Assembly (NCBI GenBank): GCA_016715105.1
Contig: JADKBO010000008.1
Location: forward strand, 186,001 to 250,000
Direction of reading: 5' to 3'
DNA: 64,000 bases
Source: Saprospiraceae bacterium
GTDB lineage: Bacteria; Bacteroidota; Bacteroidia; Chitinophagales; Saprospiraceae
A program made the translations under genes and the position numbers. Numbering within the stretch: position 1 is the first letter of the stretch; the number at the start of each line of letters is the position of its first letter. Below are positions 45,715 to 54,863 of this stretch, one piece after another. The notes under the pieces are model-generated. The model was given only the letters and a program-made list of their open reading frames with translations, did not search any database and had not been told where the DNA came from.

Positions 45715-47094
45715 ATGCATGTTTTACAAAAGTCCAAAGCAGAACAAACTGATCTAGCCCATGACTCCTATTTCGAAAACTTATTTGAAAAAGAGTTTTC
45801 CAGGCTCCAAGATGGCGGGCATACTTATTTGGATTACACTGGTGGAGGCATCTATGCAAAATCACAACTCAAGGCTCATTTTGATCTCCTCAATCAAAAT
45901 ACTTTGGGCAATCCACATTCTGTAAATCCTACTTCAGCATTGGCGACTTCATTTATTGAAATGAGTAGGCAATCGGTCTTGGATTTTTTCAATGCTCATG
46001 ATTATGATTGTATTTTTACTTTGAATACTTCTAATGCCATTAAAATTGTCGGGGAATCTTATCCCTTTACGCCAAACTCCATTTTACTACTCACCGCTGA
46101 CAACCATAATTCTATCAATGGTTTGAGATCATTTGCTGAAAAAGCCGAAAGTAAAAGCCTATATTCTGGACTTAATGATGACCTCACATTAAACACAGAA
46201 GACTTAAATCAAATCCTGCATAGCTATAAAAACCAAGACCACAAACTTTTTTCTTTTCCAGCTCAATCTAATGCGTCAGGCGTCAAACACGATCTGGGTT
46301 GGATAAAATTGGCACAAAATAATGGCTGGGATGTATTGTTAGATGCATCAGCTTATGTACCTAGTAATAGATTAAATTTATCAATTGTCCAGCCAGATTT
46401 TGTGTGTTTGTCCTTTTACAAAATGTTTGGGTACCCGACAGGCATTGGATGTTTATTGGTCCTAAAGTCCAAGTTTGAAAAACTACAAAAAAAATGGTTT
46501 GCTGGCGGTACCGTAAAACTAGCTTCAGTGAAAGCATGTGCCCATTATTTACAGTGTAACCATGAACGTTTTGAAGATGGCACGCTCAATTATCTCAGTC
46601 TTCCTGCAATAAAAACTGGCCTCAATTTTTTACAATCTGTAGGAATGGGTCGTTTGCAAGAACGCATTCAAGATTTGCAGCTCTTTGCAGTTGAGATGCT
46701 GAAAAGCTTGAGACATACTTCGGGAGTACCAATCGTGGAAATTTACGGTCCAAAGGATCGATCTATTTGTGGAGGTACGATTACCATGTGTTTCCAAAAT
46801 TCACTCGGAGAAAAAATACATTTCCGTAAGATTGAAGAAAAGGCTGCTGCTCTTGGTTTTTCCATCAGAGCAGGCTGTTTTTGCAATCCAGGTGTTGATG
46901 AATATTTCCATAAATTATCCGCAGATGTTTTGAATGACTACTTTGCAAACCACTCTACAGGGGATTATGATCATCTACTTGAAACTACAGGAATGAATCG
47001 TGGGGCTGTGAGAATATCCTTTGGCATTGCGAGCCGTCGTAAAGACATTGTCGAATTTGCCATGTTTGTCAATAGTTGGAAAGATAAAGTCTAA
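45715..47094 (+). CDS. Class-V aminotransferase, molybdenum-cofactor-sulfurase-like
   Basis: The 459-residue protein is PLP-dependent: YLDYTGGGIYAKSQL and NPHSVNPTS near the N-terminus (a signature of Moco sulfurases and their relatives), LLTADNHNSINGLRSFA, LLDASAYVPSN, the lysine in LSFYKMFGYPTGIG, and RAGCFCNPG near the end, which resembles the persulfide-cysteine loop. Moco sulfurases add a terminal sulfur to molybdenum cofactor for xanthine-oxidase-type enzymes. The typical C-terminal MOSC domain is missing. moaD/moaE are in this window, but 37 kb away. Cytoplasmic, no signal, apparently single gene. Confidence 0.8.
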   Translation: MHVLQKSKAEQTDLAHDSYFENLFEKEFSRLQDGGHTYLDYTGGGIYAKSQLKAHFDLLNQNTLGNPHSVNPTSALATSFIEMSRQSVLDFFNAHDYDCIFTLNTSNAIKIVGESYPFTPNSILLLTADNHNSINGLRSFAEKAESKSLYSGLNDDLTLNTEDLNQILHSYKNQDHKLFSFPAQSNASGVKHDLGWIKLAQNNGWDVLLDASAYVPSNRLNLSIVQPDFVCLSFYKMFGYPTGIGCLLVLKSKFEKLQKKWFAGGTVKLASVKACAHYLQCNHERFEDGTLNYLSLPAIKTGLNFLQSVGMGRLQERIQDLQLFAVEMLKSLRHTSGVPIVEIYGPKDRSICGGTITMCFQNSLGEKIHFRKIEEKAAALGFSIRAGCFCNPGVDEYFHKLSADVLNDYFANHSTGDYDHLLETTGMNRGAVRISFGIASRRKDIVEFAMFVNSWKDKV

Positions 47095-47127
47095 TTAAAA
47101 AATAGGACTAATTCAGACAACCAAAAT

Positions 47128-48177
47128 TTACCCAAAATCAAAATTTGGATCCAATTTGGTTTCTTTCATTCCCACTTTAAATACAGAATAAGTCACATCC
47201 TTGAATGGATCGTCAAAATTCCCACTCACTAATTGTGATTCTGTAACATCTGATGGGACCAACTTCCCATAACTGGGATAATAAATCGCATCAGCATTGA
47301 TAAATGTGTCAAAGTCTTTGCCTCGTGCCAAAACGCAAAAACCTGGATTCATACTACCCATTTTTACTCTAGGATTTCCTCCAGTAAAATCATCTTTGGC
47401 TTGTTTGGAAAGCGCCAATCGCAGGGGCAAACTTTTAAATAACACTTCAGGTTTATCATCTTCCAATCGGTTGACCAACTCATCTACCATATTGATGGCT
47501 GTTAATGATATCGCTGGAAAACCAATGGTAGAGATCAATGCCTTAGCACCATCGGACTGCAAAAATTTAAATACCTTTTGCCACCATTTTGGCTCTTGGT
47601 GTTTGACTACTTCAAATGACATGATGCTCAGACCACCTGGAATTTCAATTGGTCGATTTCCAAAAGCAGCTTTAAAGTCTGATTTGAGATCCTTGGGCTC
47701 TGTGATTTTATTTTTGCCTTGGTTGTATAAGTTGATACCAGCTGCGATGCTCCAAAAAGTAGTGTCAAACAATTTGTCTCTAGAATTTTCATCTTTGCCA
47801 ATATTGATCCTGATGGTTGCTCGAGTATTTTTATCGATGTCCTCATTGGCTCCTATGTGAAAAGATAACATTTCTAAGTTAACAAGTACGTCTGGTTTTT
47901 CGTCACTGCCTTCCAAAGCTGGTACAATTTGCGATGATTCGAGGATAGGAGGAAGGTCAAGGCTGTTGGATAATTGAAAATTGATGAACTGATTTTCTAA
48001 TTCAGACATAGGGAATTTTGAGCTTTGATCCTTTTCAAATCTGACTGCGGAATTCCCATGATTGACTCCAAAAGTAGGATGTTTTGGATTTTGAATTTGC
48101 TTTTTGATCTGTGCCAATGCTTCACTTTCAAAATATGAAGTGAGCACTTCTTTTTCATTAAAATTGAAAAGCGCCAT
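47128..48177 (-). CDS. Unknown 349-residue protein
   Basis: I do not recognise this protein. It has no signal peptide or membrane helix, is mixed alpha/beta, and has two regions with strong strand character (VNLEMLSFHIGAN, ATIRINIGK; then GFCVLARGKDFDTFINADAIYYPSYGKL). A short hydrophobic helix pair lies at about 200-225 (DGAKALISTIGFPAISLTAI). It may be a phage-like or secreted structural protein, or a scaffold; nothing in the neighbours decides. It has an open, healthy frame and a 13-bp hairpin that ends 5 nt before its ATG, so it is likely expressed under translational control. Confidence 0.75.
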   Translation of the reverse strand: MALFNFNEKEVLTSYFESEALAQIKKQIQNPKHPTFGVNHGNSAVRFEKDQSSKFPMSELENQFINFQLSNSLDLPPILESSQIVPALEGSDEKPDVLVNLEMLSFHIGANEDIDKNTRATIRINIGKDENSRDKLFDTTFWSIAAGINLYNQGKNKITEPKDLKSDFKAAFGNRPIEIPGGLSIMSFEVVKHQEPKWWQKVFKFLQSDGAKALISTIGFPAISLTAINMVDELVNRLEDDKPEVLFKSLPLRLALSKQAKDDFTGGNPRVKMGSMNPGFCVLARGKDFDTFINADAIYYPSYGKLVPSDVTESQLVSGNFDDPFKDVTYSVFKVGMKETKLDPNFDFG

Positions 48178-48182
48178 TTTTT

Positions 48183-48230
48183 AAGGTTTTAGAAACCTAA
48201 GATAATTTAATTTTCAATTTCTAAAACCTT
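48183..48230 (-). promoter_or_regulatory. Hairpin directly upstream of the unknown gene's start codon
   Basis: A perfect 13-bp stem AAGGTTTTAGAAA (48183-48195) / TTTCTAAAACCTT (48218-48230) with a 22-nt loop lies between the DUF1330 stop (48250) and the ATG at 48177, ending 5 nt before it. On the plus strand a T run follows it; in the sense of the genes, an A run and the start codon follow, so it would fold in the leader and could occlude ribosome binding. Confidence 0.6.
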
Positions 48231-48249
48231 TTTGAAGTGTTTGAAATTA

Positions 48250-48552
48250 TCAAAGCATTTCGCCCTTAATCAAAATTGAGGTCTTTATGGATTGTTCTTT
48301 GAGATGCAAAAACTGCTTTCTTTCTTCATCCATTGCAAAATTTTTAAAATCTTGAATGTCTGGAAATGAGACCAAATGTATTTCATAAGGTTGCTCAAAA
48401 TCGCCCTCAATAAATGCATCAGCCGATGGTCTCACCCTGAATAATAATTTTCCATTATATCTGGCTATAGCTGGGATGGCGATGGCTTCGAACTCGTCGA
48501 ATGTCTTTTCGAAACCTGGATGGATGTAAATTAATTGCGTGAAATATATCAT
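48250..48552 (-). CDS. DUF1330 family small protein
   Basis: A 100-residue ferredoxin-like alpha/beta protein with the DUF1330 pattern: FTQLIYIHPGFEKTFDEFEAIAIP, LLFRVRPSADAF, then YEIHLVSFPDIQDFKNFAMDEER. These dimeric barrels have no established activity. It is encoded 10 bp downstream of miaA and 72 bp upstream of the unknown 349-residue gene, so it may be the second gene of a short operon with miaA. Confidence 0.8.
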   Translation of the reverse strand: MIYFTQLIYIHPGFEKTFDEFEAIAIPAIARYNGKLLFRVRPSADAFIEGDFEQPYEIHLVSFPDIQDFKNFAMDEERKQFLHLKEQSIKTSILIKGEML

Positions 48553-48562
48553 AATTTTTATT

Positions 48563-49471
48563 CTAATGTAGTTCCAAATGAAGTGTAATATCGCTTTTCA
48601 TTTCCAAAACATTTGCACTCCATGGAACACTGATGTTTTCCCTTTTCTTAAACCAGGTGACTTGCCTTTTAGCATAATTCCTGGAATGTTGTTTGATCTT
48701 ATCAATAACTTCATCTTTTGAAATATGACCATCAAAATATGGCCACCATTCGCTGTACCCTACTGTTTGCAGTGCTTGTAAATCTTTATAGTTTATCAAA
48801 CTTTTTACTTCTGCTTCCAAACCATCCTGGATCATTTCATCTACACGACGATCAATCCTTTCATACAATATGGCTCTTGGAATGTCAATATTGAAGTGTA
48901 TGAAATCAAATGGTCTAGTGATTTTTTGACGATTTCTAAAATCACTGAAAGGTCTATTGGTTTGCCTGATTACATTGAGTGCTCGCAATAAACGTACATG
49001 ATTGGATCGATCGACTTGGGCATAGTATACTGGATCTTTTGTTTGCAATTCATCTTGCAAGACAGCAATTCCTGATTCGGAAAAAGATTGTTGCAATGCC
49101 TCAGCTATGAAAGGATCGTTGGTGGGCATATCATCTATTCCATACAAAAGTGTATCGATGTATAAGCCAGTACCTCCCGCCAAAATGAGGTGATTGTGCT
49201 TATCAAACAAGCTGTTTAGCCGATCTAAAACCACTTCAACATATTTTGCCGTATCAAAATCTTCTTTGATCGACACCTCACCGATCAAATGGTGTTCTGT
49301 CCTCTCCAATTGAAGCCGACTAGGTTTAGCCACTCCAATTTCCAGTTCTTTGTATATTTGCCGACTGTCAGCTGAGATAATTGGGCATTCCAAGTATTGA
49401 GCAATTTCTATAGCGAGGTTGGTTTTACCTGATGCAGTAGGACCTGATATGACTATTAATTTTGGAATGAT
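48563..49471 (-). CDS. miaA: tRNA dimethylallyltransferase MiaA, non-ATG start
   Basis: The protein (about 300 residues) has the P-loop GPTASGKT, ISADSRQIYKELEIGVAKP, HHLIGEV, LAGGTGLYID, RNRQKITRPFDFI and a C-terminal TWFKKRE with the usual zinc-free end. It prenylates A37 of tRNAs that read U-starting codons. The first ATG-free start found automatically would be TTG at 49393, but that lies after the P-loop, which is in the same open frame. Upstream only ATC (49471) or ATT (49468) is available before a TAA, so either a rare start codon is used or a base is wrong. I give the first possible codon as the limit. Confidence 0.9.
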   Translation of the reverse strand: MIPKLIVISGPTASGKTNLAIEIAQYLECPIISADSRQIYKELEIGVAKPSRLQLERTEHHLIGEVSIKEDFDTAKYVEVVLDRLNSLFDKHNHLILAGGTGLYIDTLLYGIDDMPTNDPFIAEALQQSFSESGIAVLQDELQTKDPVYYAQVDRSNHVRLLRALNVIRQTNRPFSDFRNRQKITRPFDFIHFNIDIPRAILYERIDRRVDEMIQDGLEAEVKSLINYKDLQALQTVGYSEWWPYFDGHISKDEVIDKIKQHSRNYAKRQVTWFKKRENISVPWSANVLEMKSDITLHLELH

Positions 49472-49547
49472 GCCTTATATTGTTGTAAGAAATAATATGT
49501 TTGCAAATAAAATACCAACTTACGTAATTTCCTAATTGTGGTGACCG

Positions 49548-50714
49548 ATGGTTTACAGATTCTTTTATTATATGGCCAATCTTGCGATCCGAGTTTATTA
49601 TCGCAGAATTTACATCAATGGATTGGAAAACATTGATAAAAAGCAAGCTTATATCATGGCTTGCAATCACCCGGCAGGTTTCATGGAGCCTATCATCATG
49701 GCTTGTACTTTCCCTAGAGATTTATATTTTTTAGTAAGAGGTGACCTATTTGAAAAACCAGTATTAAAAAATCTACTCTATGCTACTCACCAACTTCCCA
49801 TTTTCAGATTTCGTGATGGATTCTCGAGTTTGAGACAAAATCAAGACACCATCAATCAATCCATCAATGCATTGGGAGAAAAAAAAGCGTTGATGATTTT
49901 TGCAGAAGGCAGCACTGAATATGGATTTGGTATCCGACCTCTCAAAAAAGGTTTGGCTAGAATTGCTTTTCAGACACTTGATCAATACCCAGATTTGGAT
50001 TTAAAGATCCTTCCTATAGGAATCTCATTCAACAATGTAGACAAAGTGGGTGGTGATGTCATCCTCAATGTGGGAAAACCATTTGATGTAAGAGAATTTT
50101 ATACGAGCGACCCACAATTACAACCCACTAAATTAATTCCGCTGATCAATAAGACGACTGAGTTAATGAATGAACTGGTCATTCAAGAATCAGATAATCT
50201 CACCAAGGACACCATCCGGGCTACTTGGAAAGGCTTGAGTATTGAAAATCAAGAAGGTTTTTTTCCTAGGGTAGAAAAGAATAGTAACTTTTTTGATCAA
50301 CTTCAATCCGCTCTCAAAAAATCCGAATCGCCTCAGCAATTTGACCACAAAAAGTACATTTCTGGTAAATTTTTCCCTTGGTATTTAGCGCTGATTCCTT
50401 TGGCTATGCCTGCTTATTTAGCAATGTCCTTGCCAAGATATATTGCGTTGAAATTGCGTAATACATTGGTTAAAAAAATAGAATTCAAATCAGCCATTAC
50501 ATTCGCTAGTGGTACATTTATTGCATTATTTTTAATCATAGGCATCAATATTGGCTCCATTCTATCCATAGGTTGGGCTGCCACTCTAGCTCTCGACTTA
50601 TCACTTTTGTTTTCTGCTTATTGTTATTTATTCGTTTGGGAAAACTTTAAAAAGAAAGCATTAGTAAAAACACCAGAAGCTTTAGGTCAATTAGATGGAA
50701 AACTTCCAAATTGA
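49548..50714 (+). CDS. PlsC-type 1-acyl-glycerol-3-phosphate acyltransferase-like protein
   Basis: The 388-residue protein has a PlsC domain with motif I CNHPAGFME (Asn40-His41, Glu47 in place of the usual D/E), motif III FAEGSTEYGFG (118-128) and an LPIG motif IV. An N-terminal helix (about 1-16) and two C-terminal helices (about 285-345) anchor it in the membrane. It transfers an acyl chain to a lysophospholipid or another lipid. It is the first gene of a four-gene operon, overlaps the sulfotransferase gene by 20 bp, and is divergent from miaA, suggesting a specialised lipid rather than housekeeping PlsC. Confidence 0.85.
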   Translation: MVYRFFYYMANLAIRVYYRRIYINGLENIDKKQAYIMACNHPAGFMEPIIMACTFPRDLYFLVRGDLFEKPVLKNLLYATHQLPIFRFRDGFSSLRQNQDTINQSINALGEKKALMIFAEGSTEYGFGIRPLKKGLARIAFQTLDQYPDLDLKILPIGISFNNVDKVGGDVILNVGKPFDVREFYTSDPQLQPTKLIPLINKTTELMNELVIQESDNLTKDTIRATWKGLSIENQEGFFPRVEKNSNFFDQLQSALKKSESPQQFDHKKYISGKFFPWYLALIPLAMPAYLAMSLPRYIALKLRNTLVKKIEFKSAITFASGTFIALFLIIGINIGSILSIGWAATLALDLSLLFSAYCYLFVWENFKKKALVKTPEALGQLDGKLPN

Positions 50715-51579
50715 TTTTATAGGGATTGGTTTTGCAAAGAGTGGTACCACAACTGTTGCAAAATTATTGGAAGAACATCCTGAGATTTGCATGTCTATAC
50801 CAAAAGAAGTCCAATATTTCAATCCTATAAGATCTTTTTACCACAAACCGTTAGAAAACTCCAATTATCAAAAAGGAAGTCATTGGTATCAAAATCATTG
50901 GGCACATCAGAAAAATGAACGTCTGAGGGGGGAAATTTCACCACAATATATTCAATCTGTCACAAGCTTAGAAAGGATTAAAAAAGATCAACCACAATCA
51001 AAAATCCTCATTTTCCTCAGAAATCCAGCGGACATTGCTTTCTCATTTTATGGTATGGCTGTCCACCATCATCATGTTAAATTACCTCATTTTTCAGAAG
51101 CCATAAGAACCAATGAAAATATCAGAGAAAGAATGTTTCTATTCTCACAGGTCAAAGACTGTATAAATCTCTTTTCCAAAAACCAAATCCATTTTTTTGT
51201 TTTAGAAGACTTCATGAAGGATCGAGAGGCAGCTATCAAATCCTTGTACGAATTTTTGGGTGTAGATACACTATTCAAGCCACCTTCTTTAAACTTAGTT
51301 TTTAATGCGGCCGGGAGTTCGAAATTTCCTTGGCTGCGTCAATTTGAAAATAAGTTCGTTTCTACTTTATCAGGTTTAGGTCTTACTGAATTCCTTAAAA
51401 CTCTGAAAACTTGGTCTGTTATTCAAAAAATTCAACAATTAAATACTACAAAACACAAAAAGCATGAATTGAGTATAGAGGATCGAAAGTATATTTACGA
51501 AGAAGTAAAAAATGATGTAAAAATGCTTGAAACCATCGTTGGCCGAGATCTAAGCTTTTGGCTTAAAATGAAAATTTAA
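50695..51579 (+). CDS. PAPS-dependent sulfotransferase
   Basis: The 294-residue cytoplasmic protein has the PAPS 5'-phosphosulfate loop IGFAKSGTTTVAKLL (Lys15-Ser-Gly-Thr-Thr), the 3'-phosphate site IFLRNPADIAFSFY with Arg and Ser, and FLGVDTLF and an end helix common in this family (PF00685/PF13469). It moves sulfate from PAPS to a hydroxyl of a sugar or lipid. It overlaps the acyltransferase gene and is 1 bp before the polytopic gene, so the acceptor is plausibly a membrane lipid or glycan made by this operon. Confidence 0.88.
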   Translation: MENFQIDFIGIGFAKSGTTTVAKLLEEHPEICMSIPKEVQYFNPIRSFYHKPLENSNYQKGSHWYQNHWAHQKNERLRGEISPQYIQSVTSLERIKKDQPQSKILIFLRNPADIAFSFYGMAVHHHHVKLPHFSEAIRTNENIRERMFLFSQVKDCINLFSKNQIHFFVLEDFMKDREAAIKSLYEFLGVDTLFKPPSLNLVFNAAGSSKFPWLRQFENKFVSTLSGLGLTEFLKTLKTWSVIQKIQQLNTTKHKKHELSIEDRKYIYEEVKNDVKMLETIVGRDLSFWLKMKI

Positions 51580-51580
51580 A

Positions 51581-53185
51581 ATGGATACTCTTTATCAATA
51601 TCCAGAGTGGGCATTTTACCTATTGTTTTTCCTTTGCCATAAACCACTGATGGATTTGATTTTGGCTTGTAATACGCAAAAGCTGAATTTATACCACTTC
51701 GAAGAAGACCTCTTTTCACAAAATCTGTCTAATCAAAAAGCTCGAGTAATTGAATATTTTTTAAAAGAGTGGCTACCTGCTTTGGTCATTTCCACCCTAC
51801 TCTATTTTCTGATACCCAATTGGAAATTTCCCAATGGACAAAGCCTTCAATGGCTGGTTGTGCCAGTATGTGTGATGTTTGCGTGGAAATATCTCACAAA
51901 AGATAATGATGCAGGAACTGGCGAAAATAAAAATCAAATAAAAGTCCTTTTGTTATTAGTTACAATAGCGACGTGCTTTAGCCCTGCCTTTCTTGCATTA
52001 TTTCTTAATATTGGATTTTACCATTTCAGGTCTTGGCAACATCATAATCAAATGCCGACCAGATTGCTCCAAATCACTTTAACAGCTTTGTTTATCAATA
52101 GCCTATTTACTACTTTTTTAAAAGTGAATTATTCGTTTATAACATGTTATACATTGTTACTCTTCTTGACATGGGCTATGCATTATTGGGTACCTTTTGC
52201 ACAGAAAATATTCTTGTCCTTCAAAAACAGGAAATTTTGGCCGATTACCAATGACTTGCATTTGATCATTCGTGCGGCACAATTTTATGGGTGGAATCCA
52301 GACAAAAAAAGCATGGATTATTTATATGCATTCGTCATAAAGTATAAAGTTCTATTGCAGACATGCACATTGATCGGTGAAGGCATTGTATTGTTTTCAT
52401 TATTTGACTTCCGGATAAGTGTATTTTCTATTTGTTTTATGACATTGATGCATGTAATCATTGTTCTCTGTTCTGGAATTTTCTTTTGGGAATACATGAT
52501 CACCAATATATTACTTGTTTTTTTCCTCTTTAGTTTAAGTCATGTAGATGCAGGCTTGGTTTTCACTCGGGAGAATGGTCTCATTTTTATTTTTTTATCA
52601 TTTGCATTTGTGCTTTCAGGATTGACACTTTGGAGACCAAAAGGCCTTGCTTGGTGGGAAACCAGTCTAGTGGGCAAAATAAACTGGAATGTGATAGGAC
52701 TGAGTGGTCAAAAATATCCACTTACCAACCAATTTTTGGATCCTCATGAATATGCTTTTGGGCGCTTTTTTGGAGATTTTTTAATAAAAAGACCAGTGTT
52801 GTATTATCATCTCGGACAAGTAAAATCATATAAACACAAAGCAGCCTTAGATTCATTTGCTGGAAATATATTGGCTATCAATCAATATGTAAACCAAAAT
52901 GGTAAAGAAGTTTTCGATTCTGATAAAAAGCAAATGCATGATTTATATTTAGTGGCGTTTCTCCAAAACATCAACAAGGGTTTTCCAAAAAGATCTCCTT
53001 GGTTTTTACCAAAATGGTTGAAAGCACCAGGTGGGCAATTGTATTATTTAGGTTTTGAAAATGCATTCAATTTTCAAGAAAAAATTGTTCAGTTGGAAGT
53101 TTCCTTTACAGAAAAAATCTGGATTAATGACCAATGGCTCACTACCTATGAAGCACACCTTTACGCACTGGAAATACCTGAATGA
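51581..53185 (+). CDS. Polytopic membrane protein, HTTM-like
   Basis: The 534-residue protein has about ten membrane helices from residue 12 to about 345 and a C-terminal soluble domain (about 350-534). Phrases such as RSWQHHNQMPTRLLQ and WNPDKKSMDYLYAF recall HTTM/vitamin-K-dependent-carboxylase-like proteins, but I am not sure of that family. It is translationally tied to the sulfotransferase (1 bp gap). It could be a flippase, polymerase or carboxylase-like enzyme for the operon's product. Confidence 0.65.
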   Translation: MDTLYQYPEWAFYLLFFLCHKPLMDLILACNTQKLNLYHFEEDLFSQNLSNQKARVIEYFLKEWLPALVISTLLYFLIPNWKFPNGQSLQWLVVPVCVMFAWKYLTKDNDAGTGENKNQIKVLLLLVTIATCFSPAFLALFLNIGFYHFRSWQHHNQMPTRLLQITLTALFINSLFTTFLKVNYSFITCYTLLLFLTWAMHYWVPFAQKIFLSFKNRKFWPITNDLHLIIRAAQFYGWNPDKKSMDYLYAFVIKYKVLLQTCTLIGEGIVLFSLFDFRISVFSICFMTLMHVIIVLCSGIFFWEYMITNILLVFFLFSLSHVDAGLVFTRENGLIFIFLSFAFVLSGLTLWRPKGLAWWETSLVGKINWNVIGLSGQKYPLTNQFLDPHEYAFGRFFGDFLIKRPVLYYHLGQVKSYKHKAALDSFAGNILAINQYVNQNGKEVFDSDKKQMHDLYLVAFLQNINKGFPKRSPWFLPKWLKAPGGQLYYLGFENAFNFQEKIVQLEVSFTEKIWINDQWLTTYEAHLYALEIPE

Positions 53186-53290
53186 TCACGTTGTTCTTAT
53201 TACATATTTAAATAATATGAAATGTGTTTTTATTTCTCAAGATTATCCAATTATATTTACAAACAATTCTTATAAAATAAAATCCCCAAT

Positions 53291-54863
53291 ATGAGCGCAA
53301 GATTGATTGCCGTCGCTATGGAAGCTGCAGAAATTACCTTGATTGAACAATGGTGCAACGCTGGAAAACTTCCAAACTTCAATCAATTGATGCAAACTGG
53401 CTATTGGCAAAAATTGAAGTCAACTGCTGATGTGGCCAGTGGCGGTACTTGGCCTACCCTTCACACAGGTTGTAGTCCGGCAAAACATGGAATTGCCCGT
53501 TCTCACAGACATCTCAAAACTGGAACTTACGAAATTCACAAGCAATATGCCGACCAAGTCAGGCAGGACACTTTTTGGAATTATTTGTCTGCCAAGGGGT
53601 ATCGCAGCGCTATCCTAGATGTACCCAAATCTTTTCCTGTGGCGAACTTCAATGGTATACATTTAGTCAATTGGGGAGACGAACATCAAAGTTGGAAACA
53701 ATCCTCCTGGCCACCTGAGTTTAGTGAAGAAGTAATTGCCAAATATGGAAGACATCCATTGGAAGGCTGGTATCAACAAAGACCTACCACTCCAGAAAAA
53801 TATAAAGCTTTAGTCAACGATCTGATATCAGGAATCCAATTAAGAACCCAGTTAGTTTCTGATGTTTTGCAAAGAGAATCGTGGGATCTTTTGATGGTTT
53901 CTTATTCAGAATTACACTGGGCAGGCCATATTATCTGGCACACCATGGATAAAAATCATCCTGATTACAACCCTCAACAAAGCGAAGAGCTTGAAAATGC
54001 CATGTACAGATGTTATGAAGAAATAGACAAAGGTCTAGGAAAAATAAGAAGTCTCGATCCTGAAGCAATTTTGATGATTTTTGCAAATTCTGGTATGGGT
54101 CCCAATTATAGTGGTCGACATTTGATTACACAGGTGTTGCAAGAAATTGGCATGGTTCCAAAAAACGACCAATAAAAGGTCATTACTTGATCTCATTCCC
54201 GCTAGAAAATGGGGTGCTCAAACTTTTGAAAATGTTGAAAGATTTATTCCTATTTGGATGATTGAAAAAGCGAAGTCAATAATACCTGACAGGTTTTGGG
54301 ACAAATACACCCGAACACTACTATATGGCGGTAATAACTGGAAAGATTGTATTGCCTTCAGTATTCCTAGTGATTACAGTGGTACGATCAGAATAAATTT
54401 GGAAGGGCGGGAACCCAATGGTAAAGTAAAGGAAGGTGCTGAATATGACCAAGTTTGTCAAGAAATTATGGAAACATTTTCTCAGCTGATCAATCCGGAA
54501 ACAGGCAAAAAGACAGTAAAAGAAGTAATTAAAGTGCGAGACGACTTTTCTGGACCACACATCAATGAACTCCCAGATATTGTCATAACATGGGAAAGAG
54601 ATGCGCCAATAACTGCAGTTTATAGTGATCGCATTGGAAAAATAACAGGAACTTTGAGAGATAAAAGATCTGGAGGTCACGAGTCTTATGGTTTCATTCT
54701 CATCCATGATCCTAAGAAAAGTGCGTTTAAATCCAATGAAACCGCCCACATTTTAGACATTGCGCCTACTATTTTGATGCAATTGGGTTGCGATATTCCA
54801 GAAACTATGGACGGTAAAATTCTACCCTTTTATGCTGACGAAATTCAGACAATAAAATCATAA
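53291..54863 (+). CDS. AlkP-superfamily type I phosphodiesterase, frameshifted
   Basis: Two frames (53291-about 54162 and about 54163-54863) form one protein of about 523 residues. It has the features of type I phosphodiesterases/nucleotide pyrophosphatases (PF01663): an N-terminal metal-site region (VAMEAAEIT), the nucleophile Thr in GGTWPTLHTGCSPAKHG, the metal-binding WAGHIIWHTMD and, at the end, GGHESYGFILIHDP and APTILMQLG. The join is at an A6 run (54160-54165): five A gives MVPKTTNKRSLLDLIP. It ends in a tail-to-tail overlap of about 19 bp with the glycosyltransferase. Last gene of the lipid/sulfate operon; it may cleave a phosphate or phosphodiester from the product or a sulfate, since sulfatases share this fold. 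Confidence 0.85.

Noticed and set aside
7609..47094. A complete molybdenum-cofactor island
   Set aside because: Only moaD and moaE are certain; the sulfurase-like protein is 37 kb away and no other pathway gene is present.
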